Assembly (NCBI GenBank): GCA_965660625.1 | Contig: CBFIAR010000011.1 | Coordinates: 1 to 64,000 of the forward strand | DNA length: 64,000 nucleotides | From: Glaciecola sp965660625 | GTDB taxonomy: Bacteria; Pseudomonadota; Gammaproteobacteria; Enterobacterales; Alteromonadaceae | Direction of reading: 5' to 3' | Shown here: piece after piece, positions 42,875 to 53,061 of the stretch | Position numbering within the stretch: the first letter of the stretch is position 1 | How the letters are laid out: every line of letters starts with the position of its first letter | Notes under the pieces: model-generated | Databases searched by the model: none | What the model was told of the DNA's origin: nothing | The model's input: the letters and a program-made list of their open reading frames with translations, nothing else | Translations under genes and position numbers: made by a program

Positions 42875-45272
42875 TTAGATTTTCTCTAAATGCTGGGCTA
42901 TTTCAGGCCAAACTAATTCCATAATCGCATCTTTCAATACTAGACTGTCTTCTGAAAATTCTAAGCTGCCGCTTTCGAGCGTTTTGAGTAAGTTGTTTTC
43001 ACGTAATGCGTGTACGAAAGAGCCTAATACATTCTTATCGTAAAACTCAGGTGAGCTCATGCCAAACAATGTAGAAAGGCGTTCGGCAATAACACAACTT
43101 TGTTTTTCTAAGTGAGAGCGGGCAATTGTTTTTTCTTTTTCCAATACTCGCAGCACTACCGCATAGCGCTGCCACGTTTCTTGCATCGCTCGGCTTAAGA
43201 GCCACGCAGAGTGGAAGGTATCATCACTGGAGGATGGGGAGCATAGAATATCGCCAGTTCGCATTAACAAACCTTGTTCTGTCATTTGTATAATTAATGC
43301 TTCAGCGTTTTCAAGAGCTTGTTGCAATGAATAATGCATAAAAAACTCACGTTTCAACAAAGGATAAAGCTTAGTAACCATATCCAAAACCGCGGTCTGA
43401 TCTGTTGTTCTGTTGCTGAATACTACCGCCATAATCAAGCTAAGTGAGCAACACGGCATTACCGTCTCTTGTGGCAATCATTTGGCCGTATTCGTCTTCT
43501 GACTGTTCGAATCGATTCAGTGCTAAGGTAGCGGTAATCAGTGCTTCGGCTTCCATTGCGGGAAGGGTGAAATCGCTGCTAAATGGCACCTTGGCTAGAA
43601 GCAGCAAATAGTCCTTTAGCGCGGCTGTTAGTTCGGCTCGACTCATGATTTGTGTTTTGGACGATAATAGACACATGGCAACTAATGCAGTGCCATTTAT
43701 AGCTGCAGCTCGATTTATACGAGTCATTATGGTGTCGGCTAACGTGTTAACCGCAGGTGTTAACCAAGTCGGTTTTTTATCGGGGTCTTCGGGTGTCGTT
43801 TCTCGCCAGTTGTCGACGTTTTTATCTAGAAATTGATTGATTTGCAATGGCTCACCAAAATTAACAAAACCATGCCCATAGTTTTTAAGTTTTCGAATAG
43901 CCGAAAATATTTGAGTGGGTGATTCTTTTTGCTTACTCTTCCCTTTAAGTTCTTTTTGGTAACTTTTCACCTCCATCACGTGCTCATACCCTATATAAAC
44001 CGGCACGATTGAAACAGGGCGATTTATTCCTTTAAGAGCAGCTTGTAAGGTCATTGCTAACATACCTGTTTTCGGTGGTAGCAAACGGCCCGTGCGTGAG
44101 CGTCCACCCTCTGGATAATATTTAACTGAGTATCCTTTATTAAAAAGAAGTTCTAAGTATTCTCTGAAAGTAGCAGTATAGAGTTTGTTGCCAGCAAAAC
44201 TGCGGCGCAGAAAAAATGCACCACAGCGCCTAAATATCTTCCCGACCGGCCAAAAATTCAAATTGATACCAGCAGCAATATGCGGAGTCACTAAGCCTTC
44301 ATTGTGAATAACATAGGTCAGCAAAAGGTAGTCCATGTGCGAACGATGGCAAGGTACATAGATAATTTCATGGCCGTTTTGAGCAAGTTCTCGCACTCGA
44401 TAAGCATGACCGACGTGAATGCCATTATAGATTTTATTCCAAATGCGGCCCAATACACGCTCGCCTATACGTATCAGACCTACGCGGTAATCTGCTGCTA
44501 TTTCATCGATATACTCAATTGCTATTTTTTTGGCTTGTTGCGAACTGATGTTTTTCTGACGAATTTCTTCAAGCATAGCTTGTTTAACTGAGTCTGAGCC
44601 TAATAAGGAATTGTATAAGGTTGAACGCTCAAGGAGCGTAGGGCCACTTAGTGCTTGGTGCTTACGCTGAAAGTGAGTCCTCGCGACACGCACTAGTTTG
44701 TGTGATATCTGTTGGTTTGAGCCGTGCAATTGTCCCATTTGTTTGGTCGATACAGCTTTGCTATAACTGACCACGTTGTCTCGCCCTAAAAATAGCACAA
44801 TAAATAATTTTCTTAACCAACTTGGTGACGCTCTGTCTGCCAATAATTGCGCAAATCCAGTGGATTTTTTACTGGCTGCTCGGCCCCAAGAAATAAACAC
44901 AGGAACAACTTGCAGATCAAGTTCAGGATTCTCCCGATGCAGATGAAACATAGTGGTAAAAACATCTTCAATCGTGGTCTTTTTCACTTTTCTAGACAAG
45001 AGGCTTTGCGGGCGATTTAAAAAGTAACAGCGCTTGTGCTGTTTATTCAAAAATTCGATAGGAGAAGTTGGATCTGGCAAACCCAAACCTGCTGTGGATT
45101 TTTGCAAAGCAAGTAAATCAGTGATGGACTCGGTTTGCAGTAGGTACATGATAGGTTTCTTTTTATCAATCCCTAGCTCAGCTTCGATATTCGCTGGGAC
45201 ACTGTTTACTGAGATGAGCCAACGAATTGGTGACATAACCATCTGACGAAAAAATGCGAGCACGCTAAGCAT
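42875..45272 (-). pseudogene. plsB: Glycerol-3-phosphate acyltransferase, split by deletion and frameshift
   Basis: Two overlapping frames: 43440-45272 (610 aa) and 42875-43477 (200 aa) together cover PlsB (~807 aa in E. coli). The first holds all acyltransferase motifs: CHRSHMDYLLL (H-x4-D, ~307-312), GAFFLRRSFAGNKLY, YYPEGGRSRTGRLLP and VPVYIGYEH. It stops right after TRDGNAVLLT. The second frame picks up at SLIMAVVFSNRTTDQ and runs VTKLYPLLKREFFMHYS to the normal end. The intervening family segment (usual YYRNN...LP, ~13 residues) is missing and the frame is shifted. So this looks like a ~40-nt deletion rather than a one-base error. A truncated 610-aa protein could still be made; whether it works is unknown. 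Confidence 0.8.
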
Positions 45273-45599
45273 GTAGTTTCCTGATATGAATCAATACGCC
45301 GCAATAATAACATGAGAATTTAACATTACTGTAATACCTTTTACTCGGTGTGGAGAAGTACGGTAAATCAGTGCAGCGGTGAGTAGCCATAATCATCATG
45401 ATGGCAGACTATATACCACGGGGTCTTTAATAATGAGCTAGTTTTGGAGACCAACATGACACCTATGTTAAGGTCATCAAGTTTGGTTAATGTTATTTTA
45501 TAGTTACTTCTTTAGCAAAAAAACGCTGTTCGATAAAAAAGCCACAGTATAAGAACTGTGGCTTTTTATTCTGCGTACTGAACATACAATAGAAAGGTC
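45273..45599. other. plsB/dmp intergenic region with a 15-codon open frame
   Basis: 327 nt. Plus-strand ATG at 45456 with TTGGAGA 5-11 nt upstream encodes 15 residues (MTPMLRSSSLVNVIL) to TAG at 45501-45503; it may be a gene stub. The dmp operon terminator lies at 45535-45566. Confidence 0.35.
45535..45566 (-). terminator. Terminator of the dmp operon
   Basis: AAAAAGCCACAGT / ACTGTGGCTTTTT, 13-bp stem with a 5-6-nt loop and T run, directly after dmpI on the minus strand. Symmetric, so it could also stop plus-strand transcripts. Confidence 0.85.
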
Positions 45600-45791
45600 T
45601 TATTTTCTCACTTTGCTTGCAGGTTCGCCGCCAATCCCAAAATGAGCTTTGGGCATTTCAGTGATGATGACCCTGACACGTTCTTTGGGTGCATCAATTG
45701 AGCGGCTCATAGCGTCAGTGACTTCGCGAATCAAATTTTCTTTTTGCTCGTCACTACGACCTTCTAAAATGTAAAGTTGTGCAATTGGCAT
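45600..45791 (-). CDS. dmpI: 4-oxalocrotonate tautomerase
   Basis: 63 aa from ATG at 45791 (MPIAQLYILEGRSDEQKENL) preceded by GGGGAG. Pro-2 becomes the catalytic N-terminal proline after Met removal; RSIDAPKERVRVIITEMPK carries the family Arg residues. Converts the enol form of 2-oxalocrotonate to the keto form for DmpH. An upstream ATG (MFKGSIN) at 45812 would bury the catalytic Pro, so it is rejected. Last gene of the operon. Confidence 0.92.
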   Translation of the reverse strand: MPIAQLYILEGRSDEQKENLIREVTDAMSRSIDAPKERVRVIITEMPKAHFGIGGEPASKVRK

Positions 45792-45804
45792 ATTTATACT
45801 CCCC

Positions 45805-46596
45805 TTAAACAAAACTGCCTGATACAGTACCTAATCCTTGATAACGAACCGTAAAGTTATCGCCCTTTTGTACGGCAACTGCCGCGGTGATTGCACCAAT
45901 CATAATAAAAGTGCCCGCAGGGATATGTTCACCGCGTTCAGCAAGCATATTGGCTAGCATTGCAACAGATGACGCCGGATGGCCTAGTACCGCAGCCCCG
46001 GCGCCTAATTGCACAACTTCACCATTAATTTCCATTACCACGCCTAAGTTCTTTAAATCTAAATCTTCAGGTCTTGCCATTGTGCCGCCGGCGACAAAAC
46101 GGCTTGACGACGAGTTGTCAGCAATCACGCTTTTTAGGTCAAATTTAAAATCTCGGTAACGTGAGTCAATAATTTCAACTGCTGGCATGACAAAATCCGT
46201 GGCGCGCAGCACGTCGCCGATGTGAACCCCTGGGCCAACCAAAGGGGCTTTGGTCACAAAGGCTAATTCAGCTTCAATTTTTGGGTGAATCAGCTCATCG
46301 TGCTTAATTTGCCCTCCATCGGGTACTGAAAAATAATCGGCCAAAAAACCATAACAAGGGTTTTCAACACCCATTTGGGCCATTTTTGCCCATGAGGTCA
46401 GGCCCATTTTCATGCCAACTACCTTGGTGCCGCGAGCTTCTTTACGCCGCCGAATTTCCCATTGAATGTCAAAAGCATCATCATAGGTCATTTCAGGAAA
46501 ATCATCGGTTATTTTGGTCACGTCATAAGCCTGCAGTTCGGCATTTTCGAGATGTTCTGCAAGCTCTTCAACTTGTTGTCTGGTCAAATTTCCCAT
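45805..46596 (-). CDS. dmpH: 4-oxalocrotonate decarboxylase
   Basis: 263 aa. Decarboxylates 2-oxo-3-hexenedioate to 2-hydroxypenta-2,4-dienoate, in complex with DmpE in the known pathway. Metal-binding Glu pair in HPKIEAELAFV and family blocks MGLTSWAKMAQMGVENP and GAAVLGHPASSVAMLANML. Homologous to DmpE; distinguished by the WAKMAQMGV loop and by its position between dmpG and dmpI. Confidence 0.92.
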   Translation of the reverse strand: MGNLTRQQVEELAEHLENAELQAYDVTKITDDFPEMTYDDAFDIQWEIRRRKEARGTKVVGMKMGLTSWAKMAQMGVENPCYGFLADYFSVPDGGQIKHDELIHPKIEAELAFVTKAPLVGPGVHIGDVLRATDFVMPAVEIIDSRYRDFKFDLKSVIADNSSSSRFVAGGTMARPEDLDLKNLGVVMEINGEVVQLGAGAAVLGHPASSVAMLANMLAERGEHIPAGTFIMIGAITAAVAVQKGDNFTVRYQGLGTVSGSFV

Positions 46597-47624
46597 TATA
46601 TTAATCCCTTTTCTTTTGCCATGGTTAAGGCTAAATCTTCAATCATATCTTCTTGCCCGCCTACTGTGCCGCGCCTACCCAACTCAACTAATAGGTCACG
46701 AGCTTGAATGCCGTACTTTGCTTCAGCTCGCTGAGCAAACAGTAAAAATGAACTGTATACACCAGCGTAACCGAGGGTTAGCGCGTTTCTGTCTACACGG
46801 ATAGGGTGATCCATAAGTGGAACCACCAAGTCTTCTGCTACATCCATGATTTTATACAAGTCAACACCATGCTCTGCTTGCATGCGATCCAAAACGGCAA
46901 CAAATACTTCTAAAGGCGTGTTTCCAGCACCCGCACCTAAACCTGCAGCAGAGCCATCAATGCGATTGGCACCGGCTTCCACTGCCGCCAAAGAGTTGGC
47001 AATGGCCATGCCCATGTTGTGATGACCATGAAAACCCAGCTCGGTTGTGGGATTTAGCTCAGCACGTAACAGCCTTATTTTATGGGTAACCTCATCAGGT
47101 AGCATGTATCCTGCTGAATCGGTGCAGTAAATACAGTTCGCCCCGTAACTTTCCATTAGCTTGGCTTGTTCAAGAATTTTCTCTGCGCTGACCATGTGCG
47201 CCATCATCAAAAAGCCTACCGTATCCATGCCCATTTGTGCCGCCATGCCAATATGCTGCTCAGACACATCAGCCTCTGTGCAGTGGGTCGCTACGCGAAT
47301 AGTGTTTACGCCATAATCGTTTGCCATTTTTAGATGGTCAACGGTACCAATACCAGGCAGCAATAAGGCCGATACCTTCGCGTTTTTCATTTTCGGCACC
47401 ACTGCTTGCAGATATTCCTCATCGCTGTGCGCAGGAAACCCGTAGTTCAAAGAGGCGCCACCTAATCCATCACCATGAGTGACTTCAATAAGTGGAATGC
47501 CTGCTTCATCTAGCCCAGTGGCGATCGCAACCATTTGCTCAGTGGATATTTGATGCTGTTTGGCGTGCATACCGTCTCTTAAGCTCATGTCATGCAGTGT
47601 TACTTTTTTTCCTTTTAAGTCCAT
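46596..47624 (-). CDS. dmpG: 4-hydroxy-2-oxovalerate aldolase
   Basis: 342 aa from ATG at 47624 (MDLKGKKVTLHDMSLRDGMH). Cleaves 4-hydroxy-2-oxopentanoate to pyruvate and acetaldehyde, channelled to DmpF. HMGL-like TIM barrel with metal ligands in LRDGMHAKQHQIS (Asp) and GFHGHHNMGMAIANS (two His). Its stop and the dmpH start share a single-base overlap region at 46596. The frame runs further upstream to 47678 but that overlaps dmpF and lacks a ribosome site. Confidence 0.95.
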   Translation of the reverse strand: MDLKGKKVTLHDMSLRDGMHAKQHQISTEQMVAIATGLDEAGIPLIEVTHGDGLGGASLNYGFPAHSDEEYLQAVVPKMKNAKVSALLLPGIGTVDHLKMANDYGVNTIRVATHCTEADVSEQHIGMAAQMGMDTVGFLMMAHMVSAEKILEQAKLMESYGANCIYCTDSAGYMLPDEVTHKIRLLRAELNPTTELGFHGHHNMGMAIANSLAAVEAGANRIDGSAAGLGAGAGNTPLEVFVAVLDRMQAEHGVDLYKIMDVAEDLVVPLMDHPIRVDRNALTLGYAGVYSSFLLFAQRAEAKYGIQARDLLVELGRRGTVGGQEDMIEDLALTMAKEKGLI

Positions 47625-47628
47625 TGGG

Positions 47629-48540
47629 TTACCCTCTTGCTGGTAAAGTGATTGTCTGGTTATAGGCCTCTTCGGCAAACATTTCGGCAGTGCGCAGTGC
47701 TGCGGCCGTCATAATGTCTAGATTCCCTGCGTATTCAGGCAAAAAATCACCTAAGCCTTTCACTTCCATATAAACCGAGACTTTGTTTCCATCAAACACA
47801 GGCCCATTTACCAATTTGTATCCCGGCACATATTTTTGTACTTCTTTGACCATGTTGTGCACCGATTCTATTATTTTGTCTTGATCGGGGGTGTCTTTAG
47901 TTAAACAATGGATGGTGTCACGCATCATTAATGGTGGCTCAGCGGGGTTAATAATAATAATCGCTTTGCCTTTTTTTGCGCCGCCAACTTTTTCAACTGC
48001 GCCTGATGTGGTGCGCGTGAATTCATCGATATTTTGACGTGTTCCTGGACCTACAGAGCGTGATGATACAGTGGCAACAATTTCACCATACTCTACCGTT
48101 TGCACTTGAGAGACTGCCGCCACCATTGGAATAGTCGCTTGACCGCCACAGGTAACCATGTTCACGTTCATTTCGAGTTTCTCAGCATGCTGTTTAAGGT
48201 TAACAGGGGGAATACAAAAAGGGCCAATTGCTGCAGGAGTCAAATCAATCATGATCACTCCAAGTTCATTCAGCTTGCGATTGTTTTCTGCATGCACATA
48301 GGCAGAAGTCGCATCAAAGGCAATTCTAATATCGTCTTCAATAACCTTATCGAGCATTCCATCAACACCTGAGGTTGACACCTTAAGTCCCATTTCAGCC
48401 GCGCGTTTGAGGCCAGCAGATTCAGGATCTATTCCGACCATCCATACTGGCTCAATCCACTCGGAGCGCATTATTTTCATTAGTAAATCTGTGCCGATAT
48501 TGCCCGGTCCGATAATGACGGCTTTTAATTTTTTAGACAT
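47629..48540 (-). CDS. dmpF: Acetaldehyde dehydrogenase (acylating)
   Basis: 303 aa. Oxidises acetaldehyde to acetyl-CoA with NAD and CoA, in a channelling complex with DmpG. N-terminal Rossmann AVIIGPGNIGTDLLMKIMRS and catalytic Cys in NMVTCGGQATIPMVAAVS. Followed at once by dmpG (4-nt gap). Length is typical (~307-312 aa). Confidence 0.95.
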   Translation of the reverse strand: MSKKLKAVIIGPGNIGTDLLMKIMRSEWIEPVWMVGIDPESAGLKRAAEMGLKVSTSGVDGMLDKVIEDDIRIAFDATSAYVHAENNRKLNELGVIMIDLTPAAIGPFCIPPVNLKQHAEKLEMNVNMVTCGGQATIPMVAAVSQVQTVEYGEIVATVSSRSVGPGTRQNIDEFTRTTSGAVEKVGGAKKGKAIIIINPAEPPLMMRDTIHCLTKDTPDQDKIIESVHNMVKEVQKYVPGYKLVNGPVFDGNKVSVYMEVKGLGDFLPEYAGNLDIMTAAALRTAEMFAEEAYNQTITLPARG

Positions 48541-48557
48541 GAATCATATTTCCTAAG

Positions 48558-49343
48558 CTAAACAAAACGAACAGAGGCATTGCCAATGCCACCGATGCTG
48601 ACACGCATGAAGTCACCTGCTAATACCGGCTCAAGAGGCACTAAAGAGCCAGATAAAATAACTTCACCTGCTTTGAGTGGAATACCGAATTTCCCAAGGG
48701 TATTTGCTAACCATGTAACGCAGTTAACTGGGCTGCCTAGTGCAGCGGCTCCCGCCCCGGTAGAAATGATTTTTCCGTTTTTTTCAACCACCATGCCGCA
48801 AGTAGATAGGTCAACTTTATTGGGGCTAACAGCTTGGTCACCCAAAATAAACAGGCCACAGGAGGCATTGTCCGCTACGGTGTCTTGAATTTTGATCTTC
48901 CAATTCTCAATACGAGAATCTACCACTTCAAAACAAGGAATAAGACAGTCAGTTGCAGCAAGCACGTCAGCGTTAGTGATACCTGGCCCAATTAAATCTC
49001 TTTTCAAAATAAAGGCAATTTCACCTTCCGCTTTTGGTTGCAGCAATTTTTGGCTGATAGGCATCTCTTCACCCTGACTGTAGGCCATATCGTGGGTAAG
49101 ATATCCAAAATCTGGCTGATGCACGTTCAACATGTTTTGCACTGCTTTGGAGGTCACACCTATCTTTTTGCCGATAATTTTTGCACCCGCTTGCACTCTG
49201 CGCTCAACCATTCTTAGTGATATGTGGTAAGCATCTTCTATACTGATATCGTCAAAACGCTGAGTAAGCGGTTGTACGGCGTATCTTTGGGTTAGTGCCT
49301 TGTAAAGTTCGTCTCCGCAGGCCTGTATCTGTTCTTTATTCAT
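48558..49343 (-). CDS. dmpE: 2-oxopent-4-enoate hydratase
   Basis: 261 aa. Hydrates 2-hydroxypenta-2,4-dienoate to 4-hydroxy-2-oxovalerate. Metal-site Glu in QPKAEGEIAFIL and blocks KIIGKKIGVTSKAVQNMLNV, HQPDFGYLTHDM and GAAALGSPVNCVTWLANTL. Paralogue of DmpH. 17 nt upstream of dmpF. Confidence 0.94.
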   Translation of the reverse strand: MNKEQIQACGDELYKALTQRYAVQPLTQRFDDISIEDAYHISLRMVERRVQAGAKIIGKKIGVTSKAVQNMLNVHQPDFGYLTHDMAYSQGEEMPISQKLLQPKAEGEIAFILKRDLIGPGITNADVLAATDCLIPCFEVVDSRIENWKIKIQDTVADNASCGLFILGDQAVSPNKVDLSTCGMVVEKNGKIISTGAGAAALGSPVNCVTWLANTLGKFGIPLKAGEVILSGSLVPLEPVLAGDFMRVSIGGIGNASVRFV

Positions 49344-49361
49344 AAAATCCTCAGTTTCTTA

Positions 49362-50201
49362 CTAATGTGTTTCCGTTTCTGCTAGAAAATCGCTTACTAA
49401 TTTGGAAAAGCGCGCCGCATGTTCTATCTGAGTCCAATGACCACATTGACCAAACAGATGAAGTTGTGATTTAGGTATCCAATCAAACAAAGTCTGACTG
49501 GTTTTTACGGGAATAACCTTATCTTCTCTTCCATGCAAGATCAGTGTTTCGTGAGCTATTGCCCGAATCTCACTTTCTTTGCTAGCTAGAGCATTCACCC
49601 AGCGTTGGCGTGGTGCCGGGAACATACTTGAAAATGCTTCCTGAAAGCCGGGGCGAATGCTTGCTTCGTAACGCATTTCAGCGAGTTCATCGGTGACTAA
49701 ATTGCGATCAAAAGCAAAGATATCTAATAATCCTTTCATAGCACTAAGTGATGGTTGGTAGCCCCAAGCGGCCTCTAATCCTGGTGTTAACACAAATGGC
49801 ACGCCCACGCTGCCCATTAATATTAAGCGGCGAATCCTATTAGGATGACGAATGGCTAAAGCTAGTGCTATGCCTCCACCAAATGAATTTCCAACAAGGT
49901 CACATTGCTTTATGTCAAGCGCATCCATTAAGCCAATGGTATGGCTCACCCATCGATCAATATTACACTCAGTATTTTCTGGTCTTTCAGTAAAACCAAA
50001 TCCAAGCATGTCAGGTGCGATTACACGGTAGTTTTTTGCTAATTCAGGTATAGCCAAACGCCAGTTTGCCCAAGCCGTTACACCTGGCCCTGAACCATGG
50101 ATTAGCATGACAGGTTGCCCTGAACCGATATCGTGCAGGTTAGTTTTTATCCCATTGACATCGATAATTTTTCCAATTTCTGGGTGCTTCACGTCGTTCA
50201 T
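49362..50201 (-). CDS. dmpD: 2-hydroxymuconic semialdehyde hydrolase
   Basis: 279 aa alpha/beta hydrolase. Oxyanion region LIHGSGPGVTAWANW, nucleophile elbow LVGNSFGGGIALALA, Asp in HGREDKVIPV and His in FGQCGHWTQIEHA. Hydrolytic branch for ketones produced from methyl- or otherwise 3-substituted catechols. Typical length (~280). Confidence 0.94.
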   Translation of the reverse strand: MNDVKHPEIGKIIDVNGIKTNLHDIGSGQPVMLIHGSGPGVTAWANWRLAIPELAKNYRVIAPDMLGFGFTERPENTECNIDRWVSHTIGLMDALDIKQCDLVGNSFGGGIALALAIRHPNRIRRLILMGSVGVPFVLTPGLEAAWGYQPSLSAMKGLLDIFAFDRNLVTDELAEMRYEASIRPGFQEAFSSMFPAPRQRWVNALASKESEIRAIAHETLILHGREDKVIPVKTSQTLFDWIPKSQLHLFGQCGHWTQIEHAARFSKLVSDFLAETETH

Positions 50202-50250
50202 TAACTTTCCCTTCTTGCTGATGTTTTAGCGATAAATTTGTATACTTCTA

Positions 50251-51711
50251 TTACATTTTTATGCAGATATTCTTCAATTCAGTATAAAATTCGAGACCGT
50301 GAACGCCTCCTTCGCGGCCAATACCTGATTGCTTAGCTCCACCAAAAGCGGTTCTCAAATCACGCAAGAACCAACTATTTATCCAGACTAAGCCTGTTTC
50401 CATTTGCTCAGCAACGCGAATACCACGAGCGCTATTTTCTGACCAAATGGTTGCTGCAAGTCCATAATCAGTGTCATTTGCTAGAGCAATAACTTCTTCT
50501 TCTGTATCAAAAGGGCGAATATGGCAACATGGGCCAAAAATCTCTTCTCTTACGACCCGAGCATTATCAGGTAGGCCTGTCCAAATAGTAGGCTCTATCC
50601 AAGCGCCATCATTTAGTTCTTCGCCCATGTCGGGAATACCGCCACCGATTTCAACTGTGGCACCTTCCTCAAGAGCTAATTCGTAGTAAGAGTGGACTTT
50701 TTTTCGATGCTCAAGGCTAACCAGTGGACCAAAGTTGGCGCTTTTGTCTTCCGGACGGCCAAGTTTTAACTGGGCTACACCTTCTTTTAGGCGCGTTACA
50801 AATTCGTCAAATATAGGTCGTTCAACATATACTCGCTCCGTTCCCAAGCATACCTGCCCGCAGTTCACGAAGGCGGATCGCATTGTACCTTCAATCGCTT
50901 TGTCCAAATCACAATCGGCAAATACAATGGCGGGATTCTTTCCGCCGCATTCCATAGAAATACTACGCAAACCTACCGCAGCCGCTTTCACGATAGCTTC
51001 ACCTGTCGATGTTTCACCAGTGAAGGTGATAGCGTCTACTAGAGCGTGTGTGGTTAGAAATTCCCCCGCAGATCCAGCACCAAAGCCGTGAACTACGTTA
51101 AACACGCCAGCAGGCATGCCGCATTCATTCATGACTTCGCCAAGCAGGGTGGTCGTCGCGGGTGTTTCTTCCGAAGGCTTTACTACTACAGTATTGCCGC
51201 AAGCTAAGGCAGGACCAACTTTCCAAGTCATTAATAATAAGGGAAGGTTCCAAGGCGAAATAACGGCAATCACGCCTTTTGGTGTTCGGTGACCAATATT
51301 GACTGCCCCTTTTCCATCGGGTGTATCTAGTCGAAAACTTTCTGTCGGGTGATTTGCAAGGGTTTCTGCAAAAGCTTTAAAATTTGCAGCTCCTCTTGGA
51401 ATATCAATTTGACTAGCAATACTATGAGGTTTGCCAGTATCTAAACATTCGGCGTGCAGAAACTCGTCAAAGCGCTCATTGATCCGATCAGCTACTTTAT
51501 TGAGTAAGGTAGTGCGTTGACTTTGTGTCAGTTTACCCCATGGTCCTTTTAATGCGGCTTTTGCCGCTCTAACAGCTGCATCTACCTCTTTTTCGCCCGC
51601 TTCGTGGACGAGACCTAGCAAACTATTGTCAACTGGGCAGCGATTCTCAAAGGATTTACCACTTTGAGAAGCAATATATTCACCATTAATAAAGTGCTTG
51701 TATTCTTTCAT
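50251..51711 (-). CDS. dmpC: 2-hydroxymuconic semialdehyde dehydrogenase
   Basis: 486 aa NAD-dependent aldehyde dehydrogenase. Visible: GVIAVISPWNLPLLLMTWK, ITFTGETSTGEAIVKAA, catalytic Glu in SMECGGKNPAIVFAD and catalytic Cys in VNCGQVCLGTERVYV. Converts the ring-cleavage product to 4-oxalocrotonate. A 73-nt gap to dmpB carries a small GC-rich hairpin (GCGAGCG...CGCCCGC). Confidence 0.95.
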   Translation of the reverse strand: MKEYKHFINGEYIASQSGKSFENRCPVDNSLLGLVHEAGEKEVDAAVRAAKAALKGPWGKLTQSQRTTLLNKVADRINERFDEFLHAECLDTGKPHSIASQIDIPRGAANFKAFAETLANHPTESFRLDTPDGKGAVNIGHRTPKGVIAVISPWNLPLLLMTWKVGPALACGNTVVVKPSEETPATTTLLGEVMNECGMPAGVFNVVHGFGAGSAGEFLTTHALVDAITFTGETSTGEAIVKAAAVGLRSISMECGGKNPAIVFADCDLDKAIEGTMRSAFVNCGQVCLGTERVYVERPIFDEFVTRLKEGVAQLKLGRPEDKSANFGPLVSLEHRKKVHSYYELALEEGATVEIGGGIPDMGEELNDGAWIEPTIWTGLPDNARVVREEIFGPCCHIRPFDTEEEVIALANDTDYGLAATIWSENSARGIRVAEQMETGLVWINSWFLRDLRTAFGGAKQSGIGREGGVHGLEFYTELKNICIKM

Positions 51712-51784
51712 TCTTATCTCTTTTACTTATGTATGTAGTGGCTATAAGTGATTGTTAAAGCGAGCGTTCGCCCGCACCTTGTCA

Positions 51785-52708
51785 TCAGGTTAGAACCGAT
51801 AAAAATCTTTCGTTTAATACACGGTCATGATAAAAAATAGCCTTGCCGAGCTCTTCCGATTTCCAGGTAATGGGCTTATGATCAGGATAGTTGTAATCTC
51901 CGCCTGCAAATACTTCCGTTCGATTGCCAGATGGATCGAAGAAGTAAATTGTCTTTCCATGCGTTAAACCATGGCGGGTTGGGCCGATGTCAATTGGCAC
52001 ATCTTCCATTGAAATTAGGTCGGCTGCCCTTAAGATATCTTCCCATGTTTCTAGATAAAACGAGGCGTGATGAAATTTGCCTTTTTCTTCATGCATGATA
52101 AAGGCAATGTCGTGTGCCTTAGTCGAAAGTGATAGAAATTGGGCTATTCGATTACCATCTGGGTCTATGACTTGCTCTGCCAAATAAAATCCAAGCACAT
52201 TTACGAATAGATCGTATGTTTCAGCCAGTGCATCACCATAAAATAAACAATGGTCGAAGCGAACTGCTTTCATGCCGGTTAGATTTCGCGGCCAAGCTTC
52301 TGGGTTTACATCAGACAAACCCCATTTACCAGTATATTTTTTGTCAGCATACAGCTCGAAACAATGGCCTGAAGCAGATGTAAATTGAATTCGTCTTCCG
52401 CAGTCTTTTAAATCCTCTGCAGCAATATGTTTAACACTCGCACCAAATTCAACTAAGTCTTTTTCTAATTGAAGCAGAGACTCTTCACTATCAACTTTGA
52501 ATGCCATAAAGTCGCAACCGGGCTCATCAGCCTCGCGCAACACTACGGAAAATTTATCTACTTCGCTCCATGCTTTTAAATAAATTCGACCTGATTCATC
52601 TCTATCAGTTTCGATTAGGCCAAGCAAATCAACATAATGTTTAAGCGCTGCTTCCATATCCAACACACGTATTTGTACGTGTCCTGGTCTCATTACACCT
52701 TTTTTCAT
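51785..52708 (-). CDS. dmpB: Catechol 2,3-dioxygenase (extradiol)
   Basis: 307 aa, exactly the XylE/DmpB size. Fe(II) ligands at H153 (RFDHCLFYG), H214 (KFHHASFYLE) and E265 (GNRTEVFAGG), the same numbering as XylE. Two vicinal-oxygen-chelate domains (~8-130 and ~150-275). Cleaves catechol to 2-hydroxymuconic semialdehyde. DmpQ, directly upstream, would keep its iron reduced. Confidence 0.97.
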   Translation of the reverse strand: MKKGVMRPGHVQIRVLDMEAALKHYVDLLGLIETDRDESGRIYLKAWSEVDKFSVVLREADEPGCDFMAFKVDSEESLLQLEKDLVEFGASVKHIAAEDLKDCGRRIQFTSASGHCFELYADKKYTGKWGLSDVNPEAWPRNLTGMKAVRFDHCLFYGDALAETYDLFVNVLGFYLAEQVIDPDGNRIAQFLSLSTKAHDIAFIMHEEKGKFHHASFYLETWEDILRAADLISMEDVPIDIGPTRHGLTHGKTIYFFDPSGNRTEVFAGGDYNYPDHKPITWKSEELGKAIFYHDRVLNERFLSVLT

Positions 52709-52721
52709 TTTGGAACCTCTT

Positions 52722-53048
52722 TTAGTTGCGTATTTTGGTTGGCACCTTGTTTATCGGCGCCTTCGGTTTGGGTGCGCATTCAAGCACTAAGTTACTTTTT
52801 GGCTTTACACGACAAGCCAATGCATACCCACAATTTTTTTCTTCCTCAGTTAAATGCGCTTTGCTCATTGGACCGTAATCGGCGCTACCAGAAATTATGT
52901 TGATTCGACACACTCCACAACCACCACCTTTACAGCCTACTGGAATACATTTTTTTCCAATACGTTGCATAGCATAGAGAACATATTCATCTTCACTGCA
53001 AACAAACTCTTGTTTACTAGTCATGTTGGTTATGGTGAATTTACGCAT
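52722..53048 (-). CDS. dmpQ: XylT/DmpQ-type chloroplast-like ferredoxin
   Basis: 108 aa with a [2Fe-2S] motif GCKGGGCGVCRINIISG and a fourth Cys in YALACRV. Known family role: reactivation of catechol 2,3-dioxygenase after oxidation of its iron by substituted catechols. Position between dmpP and dmpB as in Pseudomonas CF600. Confidence 0.92.
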   Translation of the reverse strand: MRKFTITNMTSKQEFVCSEDEYVLYAMQRIGKKCIPVGCKGGGCGVCRINIISGSADYGPMSKAHLTEEEKNCGYALACRVKPKSNLVLECAPKPKAPINKVPTKIRN

Positions 53049-53061
53049 TATTCATCTCACC

